From NCBI GenBank assembly GCA_934675735.1, contig CAKURR010000001.1, positions 248,001 through 312,000 on the forward strand: 64,000 bases of DNA, in the 5' to 3' direction. The notes beneath the pieces are model-generated. The model was given only the letters and a program-made list of their open reading frames with translations. It made no database searches and was not told where the DNA came from. This document shows, one piece after another, positions 23,425 to 32,515 of the stretch; position 1 is the stretch's first letter; each line of letters starts with the position of its first letter. This stretch comes from an uncultured Clostridia bacterium. Lineage in GTDB: Bacteria; Bacillota; Clostridia; Christensenellales; Aristaeellaceae. The position numbers and the translations under genes are program-made.

Positions 23425-25344
23425 TCAGGCATCTTCCTCAGACAGGGCAGCCTCGGCGGCCTCCCACTGTTCGTAAAGCGTTTGCAGCTCCTGCTGCGCT
23501 TTTTGATAGGCGCGCTGAACATCCGCCGCCTTCTGTGCGTCGCTGTACAGCGTGGGATCGGCCATCTGCGCTTCCAGCTCGGCGATTTCCGTCTCCTTGG
23601 CGCCGACGGCCTTTTCAGCTGCCTGAGCGCGCGTTTTCAGCTGCCGAAGGGCCTGACGGCTCATCTTTTCGCGGCGCTTTTCCTTTTCAAGCTCGGTTTT
23701 CGTTTTGCCCGCTTCGGCTTCCACGGCGACGGGGCGGTTTTTGCGCTCGATGTAGTCGTCGTAATTGCCGATGTATTCCGTCACGCCGTCGGGCTGCATC
23801 TCGATGATGCGGTTGGCGATGCGGTTGATGAAGTATCGGTCATGCGAAACGGTGATGATGGTGCCGCCGAAATCCGCCAGCGCGTCCTCGAGCACCTCGC
23901 GGGAATCCATGTCCAGATGGTTGGTCGGCTCGTCCAGCAGCAGCAGATTATCTTTGCGCAGCATGAGTGCCGTCAGCGCCACGCGCCCTTTTTCGCCGCC
24001 GGAGAGGGTGTGAATCGGCTTGAACACATCATCGCCCGTGAACAGGAACATGCCCAGCGCGCCGCGCACGTTGGATTGCTCCATCTGTGGGAAACGGTCC
24101 CAGACCTCGTCCAGCACAGTCTTGTCGGCGTGCAGCGTGCTTTGGTGCTGGTCGTAATAGCCGATATCCACATTCGAGCCGTAACGGATGAAGCCCGTAT
24201 CCGGCTTTTCTTCGCCGACAACGATTTTAATGAGCGTCGATTTGCCCACGCCGTTCGGGCCGATGAGGGCAATACGGTCGCCCGCGCGCACGCGCAACGT
24301 CAGGTCGCGGAAAAGGTGTTTTTCGCCGAAGGATTTGCTCAGCTCGCTCAGCTGGAGCACGTCTTCGCCCGTGCGTCGGCGCGCCTCAAAGGAGAAGCGG
24401 ATGGCGCGCTCATCCACGGGCTTTTCCAATTTTTCCATGCGGTCAAGCGCTTTTTCGCGGCTTTCGGCGGCGCGGATGGATTTTTCGCGGTTGAACATGC
24501 GGTAGCGGGCGATGATGGCCTGCTGGCGCTCAATTTCCTTCTGCTGGATTTCATACGCGCGCATGCGGGATTCAAAGCGTTCCTGCCGCTGCGCGATATA
24601 GCGGGTGTAGTTTCCGTTATACTGTTCGGAAGAGCCCATCAGAATTTCGACAATGCCCGTGCAGACATGGTCGAGAAAATATCGGTCGTGGGAGATAACC
24701 AGCACGCTGCCCTTGTAGGCCGAAAGATAGTTTTCAAGCCATTGCAGCGTTTCCATATCCAGGTGGTTGGTCGGCTCGTCCAGCAGCAGCAAATCCGGCT
24801 TTTGCAGCAGCAGCCGCGCCAGGCACAAGCGGGTCTGCTCGCCGCCGCTGAGTGAATCGACGCACTGGTCATACTGCGCCGGCTTAAAGCCAAGGCCGTT
24901 GAGCACGCCGGAAACCATGCTCTTCCACGCATAGCCGTCCGCCTCTTCAAAGCGCTGGGTCAGGCGGTCGTAATCGGCGGAAAGGCGGGCAAAGCGCTGC
25001 TCGTCGGTATGCGCGTGGGCCATTTCATCCTCAAGCTCGCGCAGCCTTTTTTCCATCACGAAAACCGGCTCGTAGACCTTTTGCAGCTCGTTCCAGACGG
25101 TTTCGCCGCTGGTCACCATGTTCTGCTGGGCGAGATAGCCGATGCGGGTGCCGCGTACCAGCGAAATTTCGCCGCCGTCCTGCGCGTCCAGCCCCGCAAG
25201 AATGCGCATGAGCGTCGATTTGCCGCAGCCGTTCACGCCCACAAGGCCGATGCGGTCGCCCTGCTGCACGGTCAGCGAAACATCCCGCAGCACGGCGTTC
25301 ACGCCGAAGGACTTGGCGATATTCTGGGCGGATAAGATAATCAT
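23425..25344 (-). CDS. ABC-F family ATPase (YdiF-like), ribosome-associated
   Basis: A 639-residue protein with two ABC domains and no membrane segments. Domain 1 has GVNGCGKSTL and LSGGEQTRLCLARLLL; domain 2 has GPNGVGKSTL and LSGGEKGRVALTALML; a charged linker and a C-terminal coiled coil (about 535-635) complete the ABC-F plan. Such proteins act at the ribosomal E site in translation or antibiotic protection. Nothing in context points to resistance, so a housekeeping YdiF-type role is likelier. CAGGAG precedes ATG 25344. Confidence 0.92.
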   Translation of the reverse strand: MIILSAQNIAKSFGVNAVLRDVSLTVQQGDRIGLVGVNGCGKSTLMRILAGLDAQDGGEISLVRGTRIGYLAQQNMVTSGETVWNELQKVYEPVFVMEKRLRELEDEMAHAHTDEQRFARLSADYDRLTQRFEEADGYAWKSMVSGVLNGLGFKPAQYDQCVDSLSGGEQTRLCLARLLLQKPDLLLLDEPTNHLDMETLQWLENYLSAYKGSVLVISHDRYFLDHVCTGIVEILMGSSEQYNGNYTRYIAQRQERFESRMRAYEIQQKEIERQQAIIARYRMFNREKSIRAAESREKALDRMEKLEKPVDERAIRFSFEARRRTGEDVLQLSELSKSFGEKHLFRDLTLRVRAGDRIALIGPNGVGKSTLIKIVVGEEKPDTGFIRYGSNVDIGYYDQHQSTLHADKTVLDEVWDRFPQMEQSNVRGALGMFLFTGDDVFKPIHTLSGGEKGRVALTALMLRKDNLLLLDEPTNHLDMDSREVLEDALADFGGTIITVSHDRYFINRIANRIIEMQPDGVTEYIGNYDDYIERKNRPVAVEAEAGKTKTELEKEKRREKMSRQALRQLKTRAQAAEKAVGAKETEIAELEAQMADPTLYSDAQKAADVQRAYQKAQQELQTLYEQWEAAEAALSEEDA

Positions 25345-25411
25345 AAAGGCAACTCCTGTTTCTTAGACATTCGTCAAGCCGAACCGTCGGCCTGAAACTG
25401 CATACTTTTTC

Positions 25412-25440
25412 ATTATACGACAGTTGGCGCGTCAAGGCAA
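25412..25440 (-). promoter_or_regulatory. Sigma-A promoter of the abcF-udk-MFS operon
   Basis: On the minus strand: TTGCCT, 17-base spacer, perfect TATAAT. It is about 65 bases upstream of the ABC-F start and diverges from the ctsR promoter. Confidence 0.7.
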
Positions 25441-25489
25441 GGCGATTTTGCGCATACGCGCGGCAAAGCAAAAAAATTAGGCGCGAGGG

Positions 25490-25518
25490 TTGCAAAACGC
25501 AGCGGATTTGAGTATAAT
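25490..25518 (+). promoter_or_regulatory. Sigma-A promoter of ctsR-clpC
   Basis: TTGCAA, 17-base spacer, perfect TATAAT. The predicted transcription start lies at the edge of or inside the CtsR operator, which fits repression by CtsR. Confidence 0.8.
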
Positions 25519-25524
25519 ATTGAA

Positions 25525-25543
25525 AGGTCAAAGATAGTTAAAC
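25525..25543 (+). promoter_or_regulatory. CtsR operator at ctsR-clpC
   Basis: GGTCAAA (25526-25532), three bases, AGTTAAA (25536-25542): a tandem heptamer matching the known CtsR box (A/G)GTCAAA-N3-(A/G)GTCAAA with one change. It lies directly downstream of the -10 element. Confidence 0.75.
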
Positions 25544-25559
25544 AACGAGGTGTTTACGC

Positions 25560-26039
25560 ATGAGGCTTCTCAGCGATTCGATTGAAGATTTTATCAAAGC
25601 GCTTATGGAGGATGAACAGGACCAGCAGCAGGCGATTGAACTGCGCCGCAACGAGCTGGCCGAGCACTTTCAATGCGCGCCGTCCCAAATCAACTATGTG
25701 CTGGCCACGCGCTTCACGCCGGATCACGGCTATGTGATCGAGTCGCGGCGCGGCGGCGGCGGCTATATCCGCATCATGCGGCTGGCTTCCACCAGCAGGG
25801 CGGAGCTGCTTCAGTCGCTCTATCAGCGCATCGGCATGTCCATCAATTCGGCGGACGCGATGAAAATTGTGGACCATCTGGAGAGCGAAAAGGTCGTTTC
25901 CCCTGATGAAGCCAAGCTGATGAAGGCGGCGCTTTCGCCGCAGGCCGTTCCGCTGCCGCTGAGCATGAAAGACGCGCTCTGCGCCGGAACGCTTCGCAGC
26001 ATGATTCTCGCTTTGGCCAAGCGCCGCCCGAGCGCCTGA
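25560..26039 (+). CDS. ctsR: Heat-shock transcriptional repressor CtsR
   Basis: CtsR is a winged-helix dimer that represses class III heat-shock (clp) genes until heat makes its glycine-rich wing release DNA. The 159-residue product has the DNA-binding half (FQCAPSQINYVLATRFTP), the thermosensing glycine loop (ESRRGGGGYIRI) and a C-terminal dimerisation/ClpC-contact half. Its own operator and promoter lie just upstream. clpC follows by 31 bases; mcsA and mcsB, usually between ctsR and clpC, are absent. Confidence 0.95.
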   Translation: MRLLSDSIEDFIKALMEDEQDQQQAIELRRNELAEHFQCAPSQINYVLATRFTPDHGYVIESRRGGGGYIRIMRLASTSRAELLQSLYQRIGMSINSADAMKIVDHLESEKVVSPDEAKLMKAALSPQAVPLPLSMKDALCAGTLRSMILALAKRRPSA

Positions 26040-26070
26040 TGCGCAGAGGCGGCCAAGGAGGTATACCAAA

Positions 26071-28461
26071 TTGTTGAATGTTCCCGATGTTTTTACCCGG
26101 GGCGCGATGAAAGCCCTGGTTCAAGCGCAAATCAGCGCCGCCTCGATGGGCCATGAAAAGATGGGCACGGGTCATCTGCTCTGCGGCCTTTGTCGGGTGA
26201 GCGACGAGCTGACCCGATGCATCCTCGGCGACTTGACCGTCAGCGAGGTGGAAGAAGAGGTTCTGCATCATTACGGCCGCGGAGAAGTCGGCTTTTCCCG
26301 TGTAACGGGTTTAACCCCGCATGCTCAGCGTGCGCTTCTGCGCGCGGTTTCCTACGCCAATCCGGATAAAAAAATACTGGCCGGTGTCGCCCATATCTGG
26401 CAGGAGCTTTTGTATGAGGACGGCTGCACGGCCTTGACCGTGCTCGCTTCGCTCGGCCGAACGGTCGAGACCATGCGCACCGCGCTGCTCAACGCCGTCG
26501 GCGAAATCGAGCGTCCGCTTCAGGCCAAGCGCATTGCGCCTTCTTCCGAACCGATTTCGCAGCAGGAAGCAGCTTCTGCGCAGCAAAGCGCCAAAACAGC
26601 CGCGCAAGGCGCAGAGGTCAAGCCGGAGGAAGAACCGCTTGAGGCATACGCCGAAAACCTGACGCAGGCGGCCGTCAGGCACGAGCTTGAGCCGTTAATC
26701 GGGCGGGAAGCCGAGCTGGAATCGATGATTCAGATTCTCGGCAAAAAGATGAAAAATAATCCGCTGCTGCTCGGCGAACCGGGCGTGGGCAAATCCGCGC
26801 TAGCGGAAGGGCTGGCCATGCGCATCGCCAACCGCGACGTGCCGCCCTCTCTGCTTGGCACGCAGATTTACGCGCTGGATTTGGCGCTGCTCGTCGCCGG
26901 AACGAAGTACCGCGGCGAATTTGAGGAGCGCATCAAGGGTGTTGTCTCCGCGGCGCAGGAGCGCGGCAACGTGATTCTGTTTATCGACGAGCTGCATACT
27001 CTCATCGGCGCGGGCGGCAGTTCGGAGGGTACGCTGGATGCGGCCAACATCCTCAAGCCCGCGCTGGCGCGCGGCACGCTGCGCGTTATTGGCGCGACGA
27101 CCTACAAAGAATATCGAAAATACATCGAAAAGGACGCGGCGCTTGCACGCCGTTTCCAGCGCATCGACGTGCACGAGCCGGACAAGGCGCAGACGCTCGA
27201 AATCCTCAGCGGTCTGCGGGAACGGTATGAAGATTTCCATCATGTCGAAATTTCCGATGAAGCGCTGATTTCCGCGGTGGAGCTTTCCTCCCGTTATGTG
27301 ACGGACAGGTTTATGCCCGATAAGGCCATCGACCTCATTGATGAAGCAGCGTCGATGGCCAACGTCGAGCTTTGGAAGCGCAGCGAAGAGGAAGCCATGC
27401 TGGAAAACGAGGCCGTCAGCCTGCCCAGCGCCGTCATCAAGGAAGATGAAATCGCGAAGGTCATCGCTCAGTGGACGGGCGTGCCCGTCGAGCGCATCGG
27501 CTCGGACAATCAGCAGGATATTTTGACGCTGGAAGGGCGGCTTTCGAGCCGCGTCATCGGCCAGAGCGAGGCCGTTTCCGCCATCGCCAAATCGCTTCGC
27601 CGCGCACGCGCGGGACTGAACGACCCGACAAGGCCGCTGGGCGTGTTCATGCTGCTCGGCCCATCCGGCGTGGGCAAGACGGAGCTGTGCAAAGCGCTGA
27701 GCGAGGCGCTGTTCGGCAGCGAGGATGCGCTCATCCGCGTGGATATGTCCGAATACAGCGAAGAAGCGACGGCTTCGCGACTCATCGGCTCGCCGCCCGG
27801 CTATGTCGGCTACGGCGACGGCGGCCAGCTGACTGACGCGGTGCTCAAGCGTCCGTACAGCGTCGTGCTGTTTGATGAAATCGAAAAGGCGCATCCGAAG
27901 ATTTTCAGTCTGCTTTTGCAGCTGCTGGATGACGGCCAGCTGACCGACAGCGTGGGGCGCAAAGTCAACTTCAAAAACACCGTCGTCGTGATGACGTCCA
28001 ACACGGGTGTATCGTTTGAAATGGATAAGCGCCTCGGCTTTGCGGGTTCCAGAACGGATGACACGCCCGCACTCAGCCATCGCCGCACGATTATGGCGCA
28101 GGCCAAGCAGACGTTCCGACCGGAGTTCCTCGGCAGAATCGACGAGATGATTGTCATGAACAGCCTGACTCAGGAGGACGGCGCGAAAATTGCGGCGCTG
28201 ATGCTCGAAAAAGTTAAGGCCCGCATGGAAAGCCGCGGCATTGCGCTTCACTATGACGCAGATGTGCCCATGCTGTTGGCGCAGAACGGCGTCAACGAGA
28301 TGAGCGGCGCGCGCAATCTGCGCCGCGTCATTGCCGAGCAAATCGAGGATCCGCTCAGCGACCTGATTCTCCGCGGAAAAGCGGGAAGCGAAGTGCACCT
28401 GAGCGCCCAGCATGGTAAAATTACCGTCGTCGGCGCACGGGAAGCGCTCGCGCCCGCCTGA
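26071..28461 (+). CDS. clpC: ClpC-type AAA+ unfoldase with shortened middle domain
   Basis: A 796-residue two-ring Hsp100 unfoldase expected to feed ClpP. It has a Clp N domain (1-145), a low-complexity linker (about 150-200), AAA1 with GEPGVGKSALAEG, AAA2 with GPSGVGKTELCKA, and an LGF tripeptide (RLGFAGS) in the position of the ClpP-binding loop. Between LIDEAAS and QWTGVP there are only about 35 residues, where Bacillus ClpC has about 75-80, so the coiled-coil middle domain that binds MecA and McsB is largely missing. The start is TTG 26071, with AAGGAGG 9 bases upstream and no suitable ATG. ClpE or ClpA-like naming is possible, but the ctsR linkage favours ClpC. Confidence 0.9.
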   Translation: MLNVPDVFTRGAMKALVQAQISAASMGHEKMGTGHLLCGLCRVSDELTRCILGDLTVSEVEEEVLHHYGRGEVGFSRVTGLTPHAQRALLRAVSYANPDKKILAGVAHIWQELLYEDGCTALTVLASLGRTVETMRTALLNAVGEIERPLQAKRIAPSSEPISQQEAASAQQSAKTAAQGAEVKPEEEPLEAYAENLTQAAVRHELEPLIGREAELESMIQILGKKMKNNPLLLGEPGVGKSALAEGLAMRIANRDVPPSLLGTQIYALDLALLVAGTKYRGEFEERIKGVVSAAQERGNVILFIDELHTLIGAGGSSEGTLDAANILKPALARGTLRVIGATTYKEYRKYIEKDAALARRFQRIDVHEPDKAQTLEILSGLRERYEDFHHVEISDEALISAVELSSRYVTDRFMPDKAIDLIDEAASMANVELWKRSEEEAMLENEAVSLPSAVIKEDEIAKVIAQWTGVPVERIGSDNQQDILTLEGRLSSRVIGQSEAVSAIAKSLRRARAGLNDPTRPLGVFMLLGPSGVGKTELCKALSEALFGSEDALIRVDMSEYSEEATASRLIGSPPGYVGYGDGGQLTDAVLKRPYSVVLFDEIEKAHPKIFSLLLQLLDDGQLTDSVGRKVNFKNTVVVMTSNTGVSFEMDKRLGFAGSRTDDTPALSHRRTIMAQAKQTFRPEFLGRIDEMIVMNSLTQEDGAKIAALMLEKVKARMESRGIALHYDADVPMLLAQNGVNEMSGARNLRRVIAEQIEDPLSDLILRGKAGSEVHLSAQHGKITVVGAREALAPA

Positions 28462-28496
28462 TTTCCGACAGTCATACTCCGAACTATTATATTAAC

Positions 28497-28539
28497 AAAA
28501 GGATTCTTCTTTCCAAACGGAAGGGGGAATCTTTCTTTT
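28497..28539 (+). terminator. Terminator after clpC
   Basis: A hairpin with a 4-base loop (AAAC) flanked by TTCTTTCC/GGAAGGGG and outer AAAGGATTC/GAATCTTT (one bulged G), followed by CTTTT. Confidence 0.65.
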
Positions 28540-28618
28540 GCATGGCGAAAAAGTACTTTGTCATAAACGGTTTATCGGAATATCGGCGCGGGAGGACTGA
28601 GCTGAATAAAAATTGTCC

Positions 28619-28647
28619 TTGCGCCTGACTGTATTCTGCTATAAAAT
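28619..28647 (+). promoter_or_regulatory. Sigma-A promoter of the membrane protein-mrfAB operon
   Basis: TTGCGC, 17-base spacer, TAAAAT, about 43 bases before the start codon, which has AAAAGGAG upstream. Confidence 0.55.
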
Positions 28648-28689
28648 AGAAAAGGATTTGTATTTTTTAACAAAAGGAGACGGTGTGTC

Positions 28690-30255
28690 ATGATGCGAGA
28701 AAACGGGTCGGTTTTTCGGAAAATTACGGCGCGTCTGCCCGAATTGGTCGCGTTCTGCTGTGCGGCGCTGATGCTCTGCGTGATTCCACTGTATTTTGAC
28801 AACGCCTTTTTCAATATCAACCGGTGCAAGGTCAGCTTAATTCGAAACGTTGTGCCGTGGCTCGGCGCGTTTTCGGCCATAACGCTTTTTCTGAACCGCA
28901 TATTGTTTAAGGAAAAACGAATGGAAGGCGAACACGCGGCGGATATGTGCATGACGGTGTTTGCGCTGGCCTGCATTGTCTCCTGCGCGATGCAGGGATT
29001 CAGCGAGAGCGTGCTGGAAGGCACGCGCGGCCGCAATCTCGGGTTGTGGCTGATGCTCTGCTTGTGTTTGTCATACGCCATCATCGCGCTGGGCCATCTG
29101 GACGGGAAGCTGCTGACGGGCGCAATGCTCGTCTGCGCCGCGCTGTGTGCGGGGCTGGGCATTCTCAACGGTGCGGGCATCGACCCGCTTGACTTTTACC
29201 GCGGAATCAAGGCAGGGCAGGAGATTATGTTCTTCTCGACCATCGGAAACTTTGATTTCTTCGGCACGTATTTGGTTTTGATGTTTGGCGTGGCGGCGGG
29301 CGTGCTGATTTTTGCCCGAAAGGCGCTCTTCCGCATACTCGCCGCATGCTGTTCTGTTCTGCTGGTTCTAGGCATGTTGGTCTCCCGAACGGACAGCGCC
29401 GTGGCGGGTCTGCTGCTCGTCTGCCTGACGATATCCGTGCTTTCCTGCGGCGACTTTGCGCGTATGGCCGCCGCGGCTGCGCTGTGGGCCGTCTGTTTTG
29501 CGCTGATGCCCGCCGCACGGGCCGTTCTGAGCGTCAGCCCGTATCACCCCGAGCTCGACGGGCTGCTGCAGCTTCTGCTTGAAACGCATGCGGCGCATAT
29601 CCTGACCGTCGTCTTTCTGGGTTTGGCGGCGCTCTTTACTGTACTGGGCCGACGCAAGGTTCAGGCGCCGAGCCGCAAGCTGATGGCGCGCATTGTGCTG
29701 ATTGCGGTGCTTATCGCCTTCGTGCTTGCGCTCTGCGTTGTCGTTTGGTTCAGCGCTTTTGACACACAGACCGATTTGGGCGGTTTGTCGTCTTTCCTTC
29801 GGTTTGACGATATGTGGGGCAGCGGGCGTGGCTTTGTTTACACGCGTTCGCTTCGAGCGTTCCGCGATTACACGTTGACCGAAAAGCTGTTCGGCAAGGG
29901 GCTGGGCCAGACGCTGGATATTTTGACCCCGTACTGCGACAATCAACAGGCGATTGATTTGGCGGGCGGCGTGTTCACCGACGCGCATTGCCAGCCGCTG
30001 CAATTTCTTTTGACCTGCGGCCTTGTCGGCGCGGCGGCATTTCTCGCGTTTTACGCGGCCATGCTGCACAGTCTGCGCCGAATGATGGCGGACGACGCGC
30101 TGCTGTGCGGTTTTTTCACCGCGCTGGTGAGCTATTCCGTCGTGATGGCGCTGAACGTCGCCCAACCGATTCTGCTTTCGACCTATTTTCCGCTGTGCGG
30201 GCTCGCGCTGTCCCGCATACGCCGATTGAAGAAAGGAGCGCGCCATGAATCTTGA
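28690..30255 (+). CDS. O-antigen ligase-like (Wzy_C family) membrane protein
   Basis: A 521-residue polytopic protein with about 12 membrane helices. The segment after residue 370 (GSGRGFVYTRSLRAF, LFGKGLGQT, TDAHCQPLQFLLTCGLVG) corresponds to the large loop and following helices of the O-antigen ligase/polymerase superfamily. In a monoderm such proteins probably join or extend a surface glycan; the substrate is unknown. ATG 28690 and 28693 are equally possible. Its 3' end overlaps mrfA by 11 bases, so it shares the repair operon, though no functional link is evident. Confidence 0.75.
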   Translation: MMRENGSVFRKITARLPELVAFCCAALMLCVIPLYFDNAFFNINRCKVSLIRNVVPWLGAFSAITLFLNRILFKEKRMEGEHAADMCMTVFALACIVSCAMQGFSESVLEGTRGRNLGLWLMLCLCLSYAIIALGHLDGKLLTGAMLVCAALCAGLGILNGAGIDPLDFYRGIKAGQEIMFFSTIGNFDFFGTYLVLMFGVAAGVLIFARKALFRILAACCSVLLVLGMLVSRTDSAVAGLLLVCLTISVLSCGDFARMAAAAALWAVCFALMPAARAVLSVSPYHPELDGLLQLLLETHAAHILTVVFLGLAALFTVLGRRKVQAPSRKLMARIVLIAVLIAFVLALCVVVWFSAFDTQTDLGGLSSFLRFDDMWGSGRGFVYTRSLRAFRDYTLTEKLFGKGLGQTLDILTPYCDNQQAIDLAGGVFTDAHCQPLQFLLTCGLVGAAAFLAFYAAMLHSLRRMMADDALLCGFFTALVSYSVVMALNVAQPILLSTYFPLCGLALSRIRRLKKGARHES

Positions 30256-32515
30256 ACAGCTGATTGGCCGCCTGCAAAAAACGCCGTCTTTTATGGAAAA
30301 CGTCACGCATTGGGAGACGATTCCGGCCAAAGAAGCGTGTTTCGCGCCGTTTCCGGATGAACTGGACAGCCGTCTGCCGCCCGTGCTGGCGCAAAGGGGC
30401 GTCTATAAACTATACAGCCACCAGCGCGAAGCGTTTGACCTGGCCGCGGCGGGGAAGGATATCTGCGTGGTCACGCCGACGGCTTCCGGCAAAACGATGT
30501 GTTACAACCTGCCTGTGCTCAACGCCATTCTCAAAAACAGCGACGCGCGGGCGCTCTATCTCTTCCCGACGAAGGCGCTTTCGGCGGATCAGGTTTCCGA
30601 GCTGTATGAGCTGATTGAAGCGATGGATGTGGACGTCAAAACGTTCACCTACGACGGCGACACACCCGCCGCCGCGCGCAGACAGGTGCGTCAGGCAGGG
30701 CACATCGTCGTCACCAATCCGGATATGCTGCATTCCGGCATTCTGCCGCACCACACCAAATGGGTGAAGCTGTTTGAGAACCTGAAATACGTGGTCATCG
30801 ACGAAATCCACGCCTACCGCGGTGTGTTCGGCTCGAATTTGGCCAACGTCATTCGGCGTTTGACGCGCCTGTGCAAATTCTACGGCTCCAATCCGCAGTT
30901 TATCTGCTGTTCGGCGACCATCGCCAACCCGGGCGAACTGGCTTCGACGCTCATCGGCCGTCCGGTGGAGGTCATCGACAAAAGCGGCGCGGCGAGCGGG
31001 AAAAAGCACATCGTCTTTTACAATCCGCCCGTCGTCAACAAGCAGCTGGGCGTTCGCAAATCCGTTTTGCAGGAGACGCTCCGCATTTCGTCCATGCTGG
31101 TGGACAACGACATCTCTACGATTGTTTTCGGCAAATCCCGTCTGACGGTCGAGGTGCTGACGCGGCATCTGAAAGAGCGTGTCAAAGACCCGTTTGGCAA
31201 CGCGGGGCGCGTCCGCGGCTATCGCGGCGGCTATCTGCCCACGCTGAGACGCGAAATTGAGCGTGGTCTGCGCAAGGGCGAAATCCGCGCGGTGGTTTCC
31301 ACCAACGCGTTGGAACTGGGTATCGATATCGGCCAGCTGGATGCTTGCGTGCTCTGCGGCTATCCCGGTTCGATTGCCAGCACGTGGCAGGAAGCGGGCC
31401 GCGCGGGGCGGCGCAAAAACACCGCGCTGACCATCATAGTGGCCTCTTCGTCGGCGCTTGACCAATACATCGTCAACCATCCGGAGTACTTCTTCTCGCG
31501 GTCGCCTGAAAATGCGCTCTTGCATCCGGATAATCTGTATGTGCTGCTGGGCCACGTCAAATGCGCGGCCTATGAACTGCCCTTTGAAGAAGGGGAAACC
31601 TATGCACAGGGCGTATCGACCAAAGAACTGCTCGATTATCTCTGCGAAGAGCATATTCTGAATCTCACCGGCAGTCGGTATTATTGGATGGCGGAGGAAT
31701 TTCCGGCGGCGGATTTGTCGCTGCGCTCCGTAACCAGCGAAAACTTTTTGATTATCGATATCACTCGGCCGGAACACCGCGTGGTTATCGGCGAAATGGA
31801 CCGCTACACCGTGCCGATGCTGCTGCACGAACACGCCATCTACATGCACGAGGGCCAGCAGTATCAGGTGGAAAAGCTCGATTTCACCGAGAAAAAAGCC
31901 TATGTCCGCAGCGTGGATGTGGATTATTACACCGATGCGGATTTGAACACCAGCGTCAAGGTGCTCGACGTGCTCAAGGAACAGCCGCTCGGCGGCGGTT
32001 CGCTGGCTTTCGGCGAAGTGCTGGTGACGTGGCTGGTCACCATGTTCAAAAAGTTCAAGCTGGATACCCAGGAGACGCTCGGTTTCGGCCCGGTCGATCT
32101 GCCTGAACTCGAAATGCCGACCAACGCCTGTTGGTGGGCGCTGGATGAAAGCATCACGTCGGGGCTTTCGATGGATGATTTGCAGGGCGGCATGCTCGGC
32201 ATCGCCAACGCGCTGCGTCAAATCATCCCGCTGTATCTGATGTGCTCGCCGCGCGATATCTGCGTGCAATACCGCGTGCGCGACCCGTTCACCAAGCTGC
32301 CGACGTTGCTTGTATTTGACAATTACGCGGGCGGAATCGGGCTGAGCGAACGTGTTTACGGCATGCGCGCGCTGATTTTCAACGACGTGCACGATTTAAT
32401 TGCGCATTGTCCGTGTGAGGCGGGCTGTCCCTCCTGCACGGGGCCGATGAACGAGGTAGGCGAGCACGGCAAAAAAACGGCGCTGCTGCTCACGGAAAGG
32501 CTGATAGCGCTATGA
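30245..32515 (+). CDS. mrfA: MrfA/YprA-type DEAD/DEAH helicase with zinc-binding C terminus
   Basis: A 756-residue superfamily 2 helicase. Motif I is TPTASGKT, motif II DEIHAYRG, motif III CSATIANP and motif VI EAGRAGRRK; the C terminus carries CPCEAGCPSC, the four-cysteine site of the MrfA/Hrq1 (DUF1998) group. In Bacillus MrfA works with the nuclease MrfB in a UvrA-independent excision pathway for mitomycin-type DNA damage. The next gene is the MrfB homologue, with a four-base overlap, which makes the assignment strong. Confidence 0.92.
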   Translation: MNLEQLIGRLQKTPSFMENVTHWETIPAKEACFAPFPDELDSRLPPVLAQRGVYKLYSHQREAFDLAAAGKDICVVTPTASGKTMCYNLPVLNAILKNSDARALYLFPTKALSADQVSELYELIEAMDVDVKTFTYDGDTPAAARRQVRQAGHIVVTNPDMLHSGILPHHTKWVKLFENLKYVVIDEIHAYRGVFGSNLANVIRRLTRLCKFYGSNPQFICCSATIANPGELASTLIGRPVEVIDKSGAASGKKHIVFYNPPVVNKQLGVRKSVLQETLRISSMLVDNDISTIVFGKSRLTVEVLTRHLKERVKDPFGNAGRVRGYRGGYLPTLRREIERGLRKGEIRAVVSTNALELGIDIGQLDACVLCGYPGSIASTWQEAGRAGRRKNTALTIIVASSSALDQYIVNHPEYFFSRSPENALLHPDNLYVLLGHVKCAAYELPFEEGETYAQGVSTKELLDYLCEEHILNLTGSRYYWMAEEFPAADLSLRSVTSENFLIIDITRPEHRVVIGEMDRYTVPMLLHEHAIYMHEGQQYQVEKLDFTEKKAYVRSVDVDYYTDADLNTSVKVLDVLKEQPLGGGSLAFGEVLVTWLVTMFKKFKLDTQETLGFGPVDLPELEMPTNACWWALDESITSGLSMDDLQGGMLGIANALRQIIPLYLMCSPRDICVQYRVRDPFTKLPTLLVFDNYAGGIGLSERVYGMRALIFNDVHDLIAHCPCEAGCPSCTGPMNEVGEHGKKTALLLTERLIAL

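Noticed and set aside
23425..25344. ABC-F protein as an antibiotic-resistance determinant
   Set aside because: It is in a housekeeping operon with uridine kinase and has YdiF-like length and C-terminal coiled coil; nothing indicates a resistance subtype.
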